Of a stretch of 10,396 nucleotides of DNA, positions 1-5,946 are shown in pieces. The notes beneath the pieces were generated by a model. It did not search any database and was not told the DNA's origin. It was given only the letters and a program-made list of their open reading frames with translations. Source of the DNA: Methylococcaceae bacterium (GTDB lineage: Bacteria; Pseudomonadota; Gammaproteobacteria; Methylococcales; Methylomonadaceae); NCBI GenBank assembly GCA_005779525.1, contig SXIZ01000019.1, positions 1 to 10,396 on the forward strand, given 5' to 3'. Each line of letters begins with the position of its first letter. The first letter of the stretch is position 1. The translations under genes were made by a program, and so were the position numbers.

Positions 1-1001
1 TCTTCGTAGATAACCTCATCCATACGCGATCCGGTATCAACCAGGGCTGTCGCAATAATGGTCAAGCTACCCCCTTCTTCTATATTTCTAGCGGCCCCGA
101 AAAAGCGTTTGGGTTTTTCTAAGGCATTGGCATCCACACCGCCTGACAGAATTTTTCCCGAGGATGGTGCGACCGTATTGTAAGCTCGTGCTAAACGGGT
201 AATCGAGTCTAACAATATAACCACGTCGTGTTTATGCTCGACCATACGCCGTGCTTTTTCGATCACCATATCTGCAACTTGTACGTGACGTGTAGCAGGT
301 TCATCAAAGGTACTGGAAACCACTTCACCACGCACGCAACGCTGCATCTCAGTCACCTCTTCAGGGCGTTCATCAATCAGCAATACAATCAAATAACATT
401 CGGGATTTTTTTCAGCGATAGACTGCGCCAGACTTTGCATAATCATGGTTTTACCAGCCTTAGGCGGGGAAACGATAAGTCCCCGTTGTCCTTTACCTAT
501 CGGAGCAATTAAATCAATCACCCGGCTGGTTAAATCTTCACTGGTGCCATTCCCTTGTTCTAGTGTGAAACGTTGGTTGGGAAATAACGGCGTAAGATTG
601 GTGAACAGGATCTTGTTCTTGGTGTTTTCGGGCGGCTCATAATTGATGCTTTCAACTTTGAGCATCGCAAAATAGCGTTCGTTATCTTTGGGGGGTCTAA
701 TTTTACCGCTGATGGTATCGCCAGTGCGTAAATTGAAGCGTCTAATCTGACTAGGGGAAACATAAATATCATCTGGGCCAGCTAAGTAGGAGCACCCTGG
801 GGTCCTTAAAAATCCGAATCCATCTTGTAGTATTTCGAGTACCCCATCGCCATATATGTCTTCTCCGCCTTTTGCTTGTTTTTTTAGGATGGCAAAGATG
901 AGTTCTTGTTTGCGAATGCGGGCTACGTTTTCTAATCCTAAGGATTCGGCAATATCGATGATTTCACTGACTTGTTTAAGTTTTAACTCGGTAAGATTCA
1001 T
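1..1001 (-). CDS. rho: Transcription termination factor Rho, C-terminus cut by window edge
   Basis: Rho is the hexameric RNA-dependent ATPase and helicase that binds C-rich nascent RNA and releases RNA polymerase. I read 333 residues from the ATG at 1001-999 to the left edge; the E. coli protein is about 419 residues, so roughly 86 are missing. The N-terminal helical part (MNLTELK) is followed by the cold-shock-like RNA-binding domain, with the family sequence GEDIYGDGVLEILQDGFGF at about 47-65 and YLAGPDDIYVSPSQIRRFN at about 72-90. The ATPase core has Walker A PPKAGKT at about 179-185, the catalytic loop IDERPEEVTEM at 209-219, Walker B VVILLDS at 260-266, the Q-loop region near SGKILSGGV (281-289) and the R-loop region KRFFGAARN (298-306). 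No key residue is altered in the visible part. No Shine-Dalgarno sequence precedes the start; the 20 bases upstream are pyrimidine-rich. trxA lies just upstream on the same strand. Confidence 0.97.
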   Translation of the reverse strand, partial: MNLTELKLKQVSEIIDIAESLGLENVARIRKQELIFAILKKQAKGGEDIYGDGVLEILQDGFGFLRTPGCSYLAGPDDIYVSPSQIRRFNLRTGDTISGKIRPPKDNERYFAMLKVESINYEPPENTKNKILFTNLTPLFPNQRFTLEQGNGTSEDLTSRVIDLIAPIGKGQRGLIVSPPKAGKTMIMQSLAQSIAEKNPECYLIVLLIDERPEEVTEMQRCVRGEVVSSTFDEPATRHVQVADMVIEKARRMVEHKHDVVILLDSITRLARAYNTVAPSSGKILSGGVDANALEKPKRFFGAARNIEEGGSLTIIATALVDTGSRMDEVIYE

Positions 1002-1116
1002 ATTAAAAAAGGATGATGAAGATATGTGGGCAACGAGAGAAAGTCGTTACGACAAAAGAATGCAACAGTTGGGATGTATTACAGAATGATCCGTACGCTC
1101 GAAATAGCGTTAGACT

Positions 1117-1146
1117 AGTATAGCTTACTCATCCAAGTTCGTCCAA
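1117..1146 (-). promoter_or_regulatory. Possible rho promoter
   Basis: On the minus strand there is a -10-like TATACT (1122-1117) and a weak -35-like TTGGAC (1146-1141) with an 18-base spacer. This would give a leader of about 110 bases before the rho ATG. The leader is C- and T-rich with few G (for example around 1002-1030 and 1070-1080 read on the minus strand), the composition expected of a Rho-binding site. Autogenous control of rho is known in E. coli. The -35 match is only three of six bases, so the call is tentative. Confidence 0.35.
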
Positions 1147-1170
1147 GTATTTTCACAAACTCGGATGAGT
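1127..1170 (-). terminator. Inverted repeat just after trxA, possible weak terminator
   Basis: ACTCATCC (1127-1134) pairs with GGATGAGT (1163-1170), and inside it AGTT (1136-1139) pairs with AACT (1158-1161) after one mismatch, leaving an 18-base loop. It starts 8 bases beyond the trxA stop codon. No T-run follows in the trxA direction, so it is not a standard intrinsic terminator. It could be an RNA 3'-end stabiliser or a processing site between trxA and rho. It overlaps the -35 of the tentative rho promoter. Confidence 0.35.
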
Positions 1171-1178
1171 TGCGCCGC

Positions 1179-1505
1179 TTAAATGTTGGAATTAATAAAC
1201 TCAGCCAGCTGTGACTTTGTTAGAGCACCGACTTTAGTGGCTTCAACCGCGCCATTTTTAAATAGCATTAAAGTTGGAATACCTCGTACACCATAATGTT
1301 GCGGTGTTTCGGTATTTTCATCGATGTTTAGTTTTACCACAGTTAACTTGCCCGCAAAATCTGCAGCAATTTCATCCAGAACAGGTGCGATCATTTTACA
1401 AGGCCCACACCATTCCGCCCAATAATCTACTAATACAGGGCCTGAGGCTTTAAGAACGGTATCATTAAATTCGCCATCGCTGACATGCAGGACTAAGTCG
1501 CTCAC
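1179..1505 (-). CDS. trxA: Thioredoxin 1
   Basis: Thioredoxin is the small cytoplasmic dithiol reductant for ribonucleotide reductase, PAPS reductase and other enzymes, and is re-reduced by thioredoxin reductase. The product is 108 residues, the usual length (109 in E. coli). The active site WCGPCK has Cys33 and Cys36, the buried Asp27 lies in LVDYWAEW, and the cis-proline is Pro77 in RGIPT. I chose the GTG at 1505-1503 because GGAG (1516-1513) sits 7 bases upstream and the protein then begins SDLVLHVSD, matching E. coli SDKIIHLTD. A TTG five codons further upstream at 1520 would place the start on top of this ribosome-binding site. A strong promoter lies directly upstream. The trxA-rho pairing opposite rhlB is the standard enteric arrangement. 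Confidence 0.97.
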   Translation of the reverse strand: MSDLVLHVSDGEFNDTVLKASGPVLVDYWAEWCGPCKMIAPVLDEIAADFAGKLTVVKLNIDENTETPQHYGVRGIPTLMLFKNGAVEATKVGALTKSQLAEFINSNI

Positions 1506-1533
1506 GTTGGTTCTCCACAATTACAAATTTAAA

Positions 1534-1563
1534 ACTATAGGAGGGATATACTAGGTTTGTCAA
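1534..1563 (-). promoter_or_regulatory. trxA promoter, sigma-70 type
   Basis: A perfect -35 TTGACA (1563-1558) and a near-perfect -10 TATAGT (1539-1534) are separated by 18 bases. Transcription should start near 1527, giving a leader of about 22 bases that carries the GGAG ribosome-binding site of trxA. It is the best promoter match in the window. Confidence 0.85.
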
Positions 1564-1595
1564 TCAATTTGTATCGAAAAACATTAATCAATTTG
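1562..1595. repeat. Direct repeat AATCAATTTG between trxA and rhlB
   Basis: AATCAATTTG occurs at 1562-1571 and again at 1586-1595, 24 bases start to start. The first copy overlaps the trxA -35 and the second overlaps the -35-like bases proposed for rhlB. The placement would suit a shared operator, but the repeat is short and AT-rich and could be coincidental. Confidence 0.4.
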
Positions 1596-1620
1596 GCCTA
1601 GCGAATTTTTAAGTTATGCT
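1593..1620 (+). promoter_or_regulatory. Weak candidate rhlB promoter
   Basis: TTGGCC (1593-1598) and TATGCT (1615-1620), 16 bases apart, each match the sigma-70 hexamers at four of six positions. The predicted start would be near 1627, only about two bases before the rhlB ATG, which implies a nearly leaderless message. An unseen promoter further left, overlapping that of trxA, is possible. Confidence 0.3.
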
Positions 1621-1628
1621 ATTAGGCT

Positions 1629-2879
1629 ATGAAAAATACACATTTAACTAAAACACGTTTTTGTAATCTTGAGTTGTCCGATAGCATTTTGCAAGCCTTG
1701 AATGCCGCTGGATTCGACTTTTGCACCCCGATTCAAGATAAGGCCTTACCCTTATTACTGCGCGGTAAAGATGTGGCGGGCCAGGCGCAGACGGGCACTG
1801 GCAAGACTGCGACCTTTTTACTCGCGACCTTCCAGCAATTGCTGAATGATGAAAGCGAAAAAATTCGTAATCCTCGAGCCTTGATACTGGCACCCACGCG
1901 CGAATTGGCAATCCAAATTCATAAAGATGCTGTGCAATTAAGCTCAGGCCTGGGTTTTAAATTCGCTTTGATTTATGGTGGTACTGACTATCAAAAGCAA
2001 TTACTCAGTCTCAAAGGCAATATTGACATCATCATTGGCACTCCGGGCCGAGTGATTGATTTTTTCGAGCAAAAAGCCTTTTCATTAGCGTATATTCAAG
2101 TCATGGTCCTGGATGAGGCTGATCGCATGTTTGATCTGGGTTTTATCAAAGATATTCGCTTTTTATTACGTCGTATGCCCGAACCGGAAAAACGCTTAAA
2201 TCTATTATTCTCGGCGACGTTATCTTACAAAGTCACCGAATTAGCGTATGAACATATGAATAATCCGGTGCTCGTGCGTATTGAAACTGAAGAAGTAACA
2301 TCTAAAGCCATTACGCAAACGGCATTCTGCCCATCTAACGAACAAAAAATTCCGCTACTTTTGGGCCTATTAAAGCAACACCAGCCTGTACGTTCGATTA
2401 TTTTTGTCAATACGAAACGCTGCGCAGAACAGCTGAACAGCTATTTGTTGGTTAATGGTTATAAAGCGGCAGCCCTAAGCGGCGATGTTCCGCAGGAAAA
2501 ACGGCAACGGTTATTAAATGACTTTCAGGAAGATCGTGTTGCCTTGTTAATCGCAACCGATGTGGCTGCTCGTGGTTTACACATCCCCGATGTATCGCAT
2601 GTCTTTAATTACGATTTACCCCAAGATGTCGAGGACTATGTCCATAGAATTGGTCGGACGGCACGCTTTGGTGCTAGTGGCGAGGCGATTAGTTTTATTT
2701 GCGAAGAATACGCCTACTCTATGCCGGATATTGAAGATTATATTGGGCAAAAAATCCCAGTTCAGGCCATTAATCGAGAGTTTTTAGCCGAAGTGATCGA
2801 GCCACCCCCCCAGCCTAAAAAGCCCTTCGATAAGAGTGCACGCGGACATAAAAAACCATTCCGTAAAAAGCCCAGCTAG
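1629..2879 (+). CDS. rhlB: ATP-dependent RNA helicase RhlB (DEAD-box)
   Basis: RhlB is the DEAD-box helicase that, in enteric bacteria, binds RNase E in the degradosome and unwinds structured RNA for decay. The 416-residue product (E. coli 421) has the full motif set: Q-motif GFDFCTPIQ at 28-36, motif I AQTGTGKT at 53-60, Ia PTRELA at 89-94, Ib TPGR at 138-141, II DEAD at 162-165, III SAT at 195-197, IV IIFVNT at 257-262, V ATDVAARGLH at 309-318 and VI HRIGRTAR at 339-346. RhlB-type signatures include MKNTHLT at the start (E. coli MSKTHLT), GFIKDIR and CEEYAYSMPDIEDYIG. The tail from about 391 is rich in Pro, Lys and Arg, as in other RhlB proteins. The start is fixed by this N-terminal match, although no good Shine-Dalgarno precedes it (only AGG two bases away). 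The position opposite trxA-rho supports RhlB over RhlE or SrmB. Confidence 0.96.
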   Translation: MKNTHLTKTRFCNLELSDSILQALNAAGFDFCTPIQDKALPLLLRGKDVAGQAQTGTGKTATFLLATFQQLLNDESEKIRNPRALILAPTRELAIQIHKDAVQLSSGLGFKFALIYGGTDYQKQLLSLKGNIDIIIGTPGRVIDFFEQKAFSLAYIQVMVLDEADRMFDLGFIKDIRFLLRRMPEPEKRLNLLFSATLSYKVTELAYEHMNNPVLVRIETEEVTSKAITQTAFCPSNEQKIPLLLGLLKQHQPVRSIIFVNTKRCAEQLNSYLLVNGYKAAALSGDVPQEKRQRLLNDFQEDRVALLIATDVAARGLHIPDVSHVFNYDLPQDVEDYVHRIGRTARFGASGEAISFICEEYAYSMPDIEDYIGQKIPVQAINREFLAEVIEPPPQPKKPFDKSARGHKKPFRKKPS

Positions 2880-2895
2880 GACGGTTTAGGTCCTA
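2877..2895. terminator. Small hairpin between convergent rhlB and yrfG-like gene
   Basis: TAGGAC (2877-2882) pairs with GTCCTA (2890-2895) around a 7-base loop. The first arm includes the rhlB stop codon. The neighbouring gene on the other strand ends at 2913, so the hairpin could serve both transcripts. There is no T-run on either side, so intrinsic termination is doubtful. Confidence 0.35.
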
Positions 2896-2912
2896 CTCAG
2901 TAGCTTAGACAA

Positions 2913-3578
2913 CTAACTTAAAATGGGTAACAATTCCCGAAAGTCAGTAATCGCTGGATACTCTAAACTACTGCGTTTAGGACGCTGGGTATCTGGCTGA
3001 CTGATCGTGAGTAAATGTGCAATTCCGAAGGCTTTGGCGGAATTGAGCACCGCCAAACTGTCATCAATCATCAGCGTGCGCTGTTTATTAAATTGCAGCT
3101 GTAACTGTAAACTTTCCCAGAAGCGGGGATTTTCTTTCGCCACCCCAAAGTCATGCGAACTATACAGCCCGTCAAAAAAACGCTGTAAACAGGTTTTGTC
3201 CATTTTTAACGCTAAACTATCGCGATGTGCGTTCGTCACTAGAAACACGCGTTTATTAGATTGTTGCAGTTGTTCCAGAAATTCGGTCACATGTGGTAAA
3301 ACAGCAATTAACCCAGCAAGCTCAGCTTTTAAACCCTGAATATCTAACGCTAAGCGTGCACTCCAATAATCTAGACAATACCACTCGAGCTGCCCCTCCA
3401 TCGCCTTGAATTGGGGCGCTAACACCTGCTTGGCATGCTCTACACTGAGATCATGTAACTGTGCGTACTTTAAGGGCACAAATTCCAACCAAAAATGGTT
3501 ATCAAAATTTAAATCGAGCAAGGTGCCATCCATATCGAGTAGGACAGTCTCTATAGAGTTCCAATCAATCATATCCAT
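2913..3578 (-). CDS. yrfG: HAD-family hydrolase, YrfG-type GMP/IMP 5'-nucleotidase
   Basis: The product is a 221-residue cytoplasmic haloacid-dehalogenase phosphatase. Motif I DMDGT is at 15-19 (nucleophile Asp15, acid/base Asp17), motif II is the Thr115 region of LVTNAH, motif III is Lys148 in VAKEN, and motif IV is IDDS at 171-174. The segments DMDGTLLDLNFDN, WYCLDYWS at 66-73, VTNAH and the ending DFRELLPIL match E. coli YrfG (222 residues), for which dephosphorylation of GMP and IMP has been reported; that activity here is inferred from similarity. The start at 3578 lacks a Shine-Dalgarno sequence. A second ATG two codons in (3572) is an alternative with only GGA close by. The gene converges on rhlB and is transcribed away from the DUF47-pit pair, so it is probably a single-gene unit. 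Confidence 0.85.
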   Translation of the reverse strand: MDMIDWNSIETVLLDMDGTLLDLNFDNHFWLEFVPLKYAQLHDLSVEHAKQVLAPQFKAMEGQLEWYCLDYWSARLALDIQGLKAELAGLIAVLPHVTEFLEQLQQSNKRVFLVTNAHRDSLALKMDKTCLQRFFDGLYSSHDFGVAKENPRFWESLQLQLQFNKQRTLMIDDSLAVLNSAKAFGIAHLLTISQPDTQRPKRSSLEYPAITDFRELLPILS

Positions 3579-3900
3579 AACAAGTTGTATGCTCGTGAGC
3601 TAATGTTTAAGTAAAAATTTTCAGCGTTAAAAATGCCAAGCCTTACACCATAAAACGCGGCAGCGTGAATATCTGGTTTATAGCTCAAGCAAATTAAGTG
3701 CAAGCAAAAGCAGCATAAGCGTTTTTTAACTGCAAAAAGAGCAGCTAAACATTTAAATACAACACCCAGGCCTAGTATTATCGGCATCCCGCTGTGTGCT
3801 AGCTAGCAATTGTGTTGCAGCAATAAACCTAAAGCACGATGTTATGCGATAATTATAGAAAATAATAAATGCCTTATGGCTCATAAATTAAGGAAATCTT
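3579..3900. other. 322-base gene-free region between yrfG-like gene and DUF47-pit operon
   Basis: Both flanking genes start here, reading outwards, so the region should hold two promoters. I see no high-quality sigma-70 pair on either strand. The stretch around 3849-3866 before DUF47 is AT-rich and -10-like, with no good -35. No PhoB-box-like CTGTCAT repeat is visible. The only striking element is a 12-base palindrome at 3797-3808. A minus-strand reading frame of 72 codons here shows no family resemblance and I do not call it. Confidence 0.6.
3797..3808. repeat. 12-base perfect palindrome TGCTAGCTAGCA
   Basis: TGCTAGCTAGCA reads identically on both strands and contains two overlapping CTAG tetramers, a sequence usually under-represented in enteric genomes. 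It lies about 93 bases upstream of the DUF47 start. It could be a binding site for a dimeric regulator, but the sequence alone does not show this. Confidence 0.4.
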
Positions 3901-4530
3901 ATGTTCTCGTTACAAACCATCTTTGGCAAAGGTGATAAATTTTATGGCTTACTAGAAGCCAGCGCTGCATCGGTCAGTTTATCTGCAAATTCCTTAACCG
4001 AATGGCTTAGCACACCTGCAACCACTCTATCCCTGGAAAAATTTACCCAAGTTAGACGTCGGCAAAAAGAATTATCTGCCCAAATCAGCGAAGAATTGGT
4101 CAACACCTTTGTCACGGTCTTAGAACGTGAAGATATAGAAGCACTCAACAGTGCCTTATATAAAATCCCTAAAATCGTAGAAAAATTCGCAGAACGCTAT
4201 TCACTTGCGTTAAGCCGCACTGGCGATATCGACTTCAAAAGTCGTGCCGCTATGCTTGCCAAAGCCTGTGAGGTGTTAGAACTCATGGTCGGTTTATTAC
4301 GCACGGGCATGGATTTAGAACGTATCAAAGAATTAAACGATCAATTACAAACCATTGAAGCGGAAGCGGACCGAGAAATTTTAGAACTCTATCGTGAAGT
4401 CTATACCAACGAGAGCGACCCGATCCGCTACTTGGTCAAAAAGGACTTGTTTGAAATTTTGGAAAAAGCTATTGATCGTTGCCGCGATGCAGGCAATGTC
4501 GTCTACCATATCATCTTAAAAAACTCTTAA
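3901..4530 (+). CDS. DUF47 (PhoU-like) Pit accessory protein
   Basis: The product is a 209-residue, almost entirely helical soluble protein of the DUF47 / PhoU-related family, which is commonly encoded immediately upstream of Pit-type phosphate transporters (the orfA-pit arrangement known from Sinorhizobium). Family features are the MFSLQTIFGKGDKFYGLLE start, a central TFVTVLEREDIEALNSAL segment at about 69-86 with the REDI core at 76-79, a long charged helix from about 137 to 168, and the C-terminal ILEKAIDRCRDAGNVVYHI at about 186-204. The usual Thr-Pro before REDI in this family appears as Val-Leu-Glu here. The start is supported by AAGGAA about 6 bases upstream. The pit start lies 9 bases after this stop, so the two are almost certainly co-transcribed. 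The role is probably to modulate the transporter; its biochemical mechanism is not established. Confidence 0.88.
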   Translation: MFSLQTIFGKGDKFYGLLEASAASVSLSANSLTEWLSTPATTLSLEKFTQVRRRQKELSAQISEELVNTFVTVLEREDIEALNSALYKIPKIVEKFAERYSLALSRTGDIDFKSRAAMLAKACEVLELMVGLLRTGMDLERIKELNDQLQTIEAEADREILELYREVYTNESDPIRYLVKKDLFEILEKAIDRCRDAGNVVYHIILKNS

Positions 4531-4539
4531 AGGCTTGCC

Positions 4540-5652
4540 ATGTTGACCCTGCTCCTGCTAGTCATCCTGGCCGCACTGGTATTTGAGTTTATCAACGGCT
4601 TTCATGATACTGCCAACTCAATTGCTACCGTCGTTGCCACTAAAGTTTTAACGCCTACCCAAGCCGTCATGCTTGCGGCTGCTACGAATCTCTTCGGTGC
4701 TTTCTCGGGCACCGCGGTGGCCAAAACCATTTCTTCAGGCTTAGTTGACACGGGCTTGGTTAATATCAGCCCGGAGATTCTTATTTGTGCACTGACGGGC
4801 GCTATCATCTGGAATTTGATCACCTGGGCATTAGGTTTACCCTCTTCCTCCAGTCATGCCTTAATTGGCGGCTTATGTGGTGCAGCAGTCGCGGCAGGGC
4901 ATAATAATTTTGACGTACTGATCTGGTCAAAAACCGCCGCTATCTGGACAGAAAACAAAGGCTTGCTGTGGAAAGTTATTATCCCCATGGTCAGCTCGCC
5001 AGTTGCAGGCTTTACCTTAGGCATCATCATTATGGGCGGATTGATGGCAATTATCAGCAGCATGAATTCTGCTGGCGGTCTGCTCGCACGCCTAGTGCGC
5101 CCCAAATGGATTAACCTCGTGTTTGGTAAAGCACAATTATTGTCAGCAGGTTACATGGGTTTCGCACATGGCAGTAATGATGCACAAAAAACCATGGGAA
5201 TTATTGCCTTGGCCATTTTTGCCGCAAACGGCGCGGGCACCTTAGATCAATTACCTAGCTGGGCAGAGTTCTTACGGCCAGATGGTGGTGAAAAAGATAT
5301 AGATTCCTGGGTCATATTTACGTGTGCCCTCGTCATGGCGATGGGCACCGCTGTCGGCGGCTGGCGCATTATCCGTACGCTAGGGCATAAAATGGTGAAA
5401 CTGCATCCAATCAATGGCTTTGCAGCCGAAACCAGTTCCGCCACCATACTCCTGACTGCGGCACATTTCGGCATGCCAGTCTCGACTACACATAGCATCT
5501 CCACTGCGATTATGGGGGTAGGTTTTGCCAAAAATCCCCATGCCTTAAAATTAGCCGTGATTGAACGCATAGTGTGGGCATGGATTTTGACTATCCCTGC
5601 TGCCGGGGGAATAGCTTGGGTGATGGTGTCTATACTCTTAGCAGTACACTAA
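4540..5652 (+). CDS. pit: Low-affinity inorganic phosphate transporter, PiT family
   Basis: This is a 370-residue integral inner-membrane protein of the PiT family (PF01384), which imports phosphate, usually as a metal-phosphate complex driven by the proton gradient. The family's internal duplication is visible. Repeat one has FINGFHDTANSIAT at 17-30 and PSSSSHALIGG at 101-111; repeat two has GFAHGSNDAQKTMG at 207-220 and PVSTTHSISTAIMG at 313-326. I see about nine or ten hydrophobic segments, including 1-18, 41-62, 80-100, 148-172, 216-232, 258-275 and 345-368, with a hydrophilic loop around 181-200. It is shorter than E. coli PitA (about 499 residues), as is common for the DUF47-linked group. 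AAAGG lies 6 bases before the ATG and overlaps the DUF47 stop, suggesting translational coupling. Confidence 0.94.
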   Translation: MLTLLLLVILAALVFEFINGFHDTANSIATVVATKVLTPTQAVMLAAATNLFGAFSGTAVAKTISSGLVDTGLVNISPEILICALTGAIIWNLITWALGLPSSSSHALIGGLCGAAVAAGHNNFDVLIWSKTAAIWTENKGLLWKVIIPMVSSPVAGFTLGIIIMGGLMAIISSMNSAGGLLARLVRPKWINLVFGKAQLLSAGYMGFAHGSNDAQKTMGIIALAIFAANGAGTLDQLPSWAEFLRPDGGEKDIDSWVIFTCALVMAMGTAVGGWRIIRTLGHKMVKLHPINGFAAETSSATILLTAAHFGMPVSTTHSISTAIMGVGFAKNPHALKLAVIERIVWAWILTIPAAGGIAWVMVSILLAVH

Positions 5653-5697
5653 CAGCTTCGGTTAGCACGCTACTCCTAGCAATTTTGATTAGCTTAC

Positions 5698-5734
5698 TGC
5701 CAGTTAATGAGGTCACCCACTCAATTAACTGGCA
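5698..5734. repeat. 11-base-pair inverted repeat downstream of pit
   Basis: TGCCAGTTAAT (5698-5708) is perfectly complementary to ATTAACTGGCA (5724-5734) across a 15-base loop. It begins 46 bases after the pit stop codon. There is no T-run after either arm, so it looks more like an mRNA 3'-end hairpin that blocks exonucleases, or a protein-binding dyad, than an intrinsic terminator. Confidence 0.55.
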
Positions 5735-5830
5735 TACCCATTCGTTTACCGATTCCGTCAATGGCTTGCAGGCAAGTCCCTAGCGGGCCTCTAATCCACT
5801 AAATCCCTGTCCTTCTCAACGACATTCCCC

Positions 5831-5849
5831 GCTCACTGCGAAGTGATGC
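5831..5849 (+). repeat. Short hairpin with GCGA loop at the leader promoter
   Basis: TCACT (5833-5837) and AGTGA (5842-5846) pair around a GCGA tetraloop of the stable GNRA type, and GC at 5831-5832 can extend the stem to GC at 5848-5849 past a one-base bulge. The right arm overlaps the extended -10 promoter at 5847-5855, so as DNA it might be an operator. As RNA it would only matter in a transcript reading through from pit. Confidence 0.35.
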
Positions 5850-5855
5850 TATGAT
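5847..5855 (+). promoter_or_regulatory. Extended -10 promoter before the DUF1704 gene
   Basis: TGC followed by TATGAT (5850-5855) forms an extended -10 element with five of six bases of TATAAT. No convincing -35 lies 16-19 bases upstream, which is tolerated by extended -10 promoters. Transcription would begin near 5862, giving a leader of about 85 bases that includes the hairpins at 5869-5895 and 5896-5919. Confidence 0.45.
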
Positions 5856-5895
5856 AAAACTGCTGTATGTGCATTAACTCGTTCGCTTAACGCAT

Positions 5896-5927
5896 CTCCT
5901 GTGCTGAATTGTGCAGGAGGTATTTTT
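5896..5927 (+). terminator. Terminator-like hairpin in the DUF1704 leader
   Basis: CTCCTG (5896-5901) pairs with CAGGAG (5914-5919), extended inwards by two G-U pairs and one C-G pair around a TGAATT loop. TATTTTT follows at 5921-5927. A second stem immediately before it pairs 5869-5877 with 5887-5895, with one mismatch and one G-U pair. The hairpin's right arm contains AGGAGG (5915-5920), but this is 26 bases from the ATG at 5947 and no nearer in-frame start exists because a TAA lies in frame at 5938. It therefore looks like an attenuator or a small-RNA end rather than a sequestered ribosome-binding site. Confidence 0.5.
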
Positions 5928-5946
5928 CTCTACCGGATAATCTACT

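Larger units (their letters stand above)
5653..5946. other. 294-base non-coding stretch between pit and the DUF1704 gene
   Basis: The stretch holds several inverted repeats, described separately: an 11-base-pair dyad at 5698-5734, a short GNRA-loop hairpin at 5831-5849, and a two-hairpin leader with a terminator-like end at 5862-5927. A plus-strand reading frame that begins inside pit and runs to 5783 includes a hydrophobic run but has no ribosome-binding site or family resemblance, so I do not call it. No RNA family is recognised. Confidence 0.6.

Noticed and set aside
228..512. 94-codon plus-strand frame opposite rho
   Set aside because: It is the antisense shadow of highly conserved rho coding sequence, with His/Phe/Thr-rich content and no start signal.
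1043..1053. GTCGT-T-ACGAC palindrome in the rho leader
   Set aside because: Only five bases per arm with a one-base centre, which cannot form an RNA hairpin; possible as a DNA site but unsupported.
1002..1070. Possible 20-codon leader peptide (TTG start) ending at the rho start codon
   Set aside because: No ribosome-binding site, a rare start codon and no suggestive codon runs; the neat abutment to rho is not enough.
3569..3787. 72-codon minus-strand frame upstream of the yrfG-like gene
   Set aside because: No ribosome-binding site, Cys-rich composition without a recognisable pattern, no family resemblance, and its stop overlaps the start of the yrfG-like gene; most likely chance.
5649..5665. 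CTAAC / GTTAG mini-hairpin at the pit stop codon
   Set aside because: Five weak base pairs and no T-run; too small to call a terminator.
5574..5783. 69-codon plus-strand frame with a hydrophobic run, overlapping the end of pit
   Set aside because: It starts inside pit in another frame without a ribosome-binding site, and its tail passes through the 5698-5734 inverted repeat; the hydrophobic run alone is not enough evidence.
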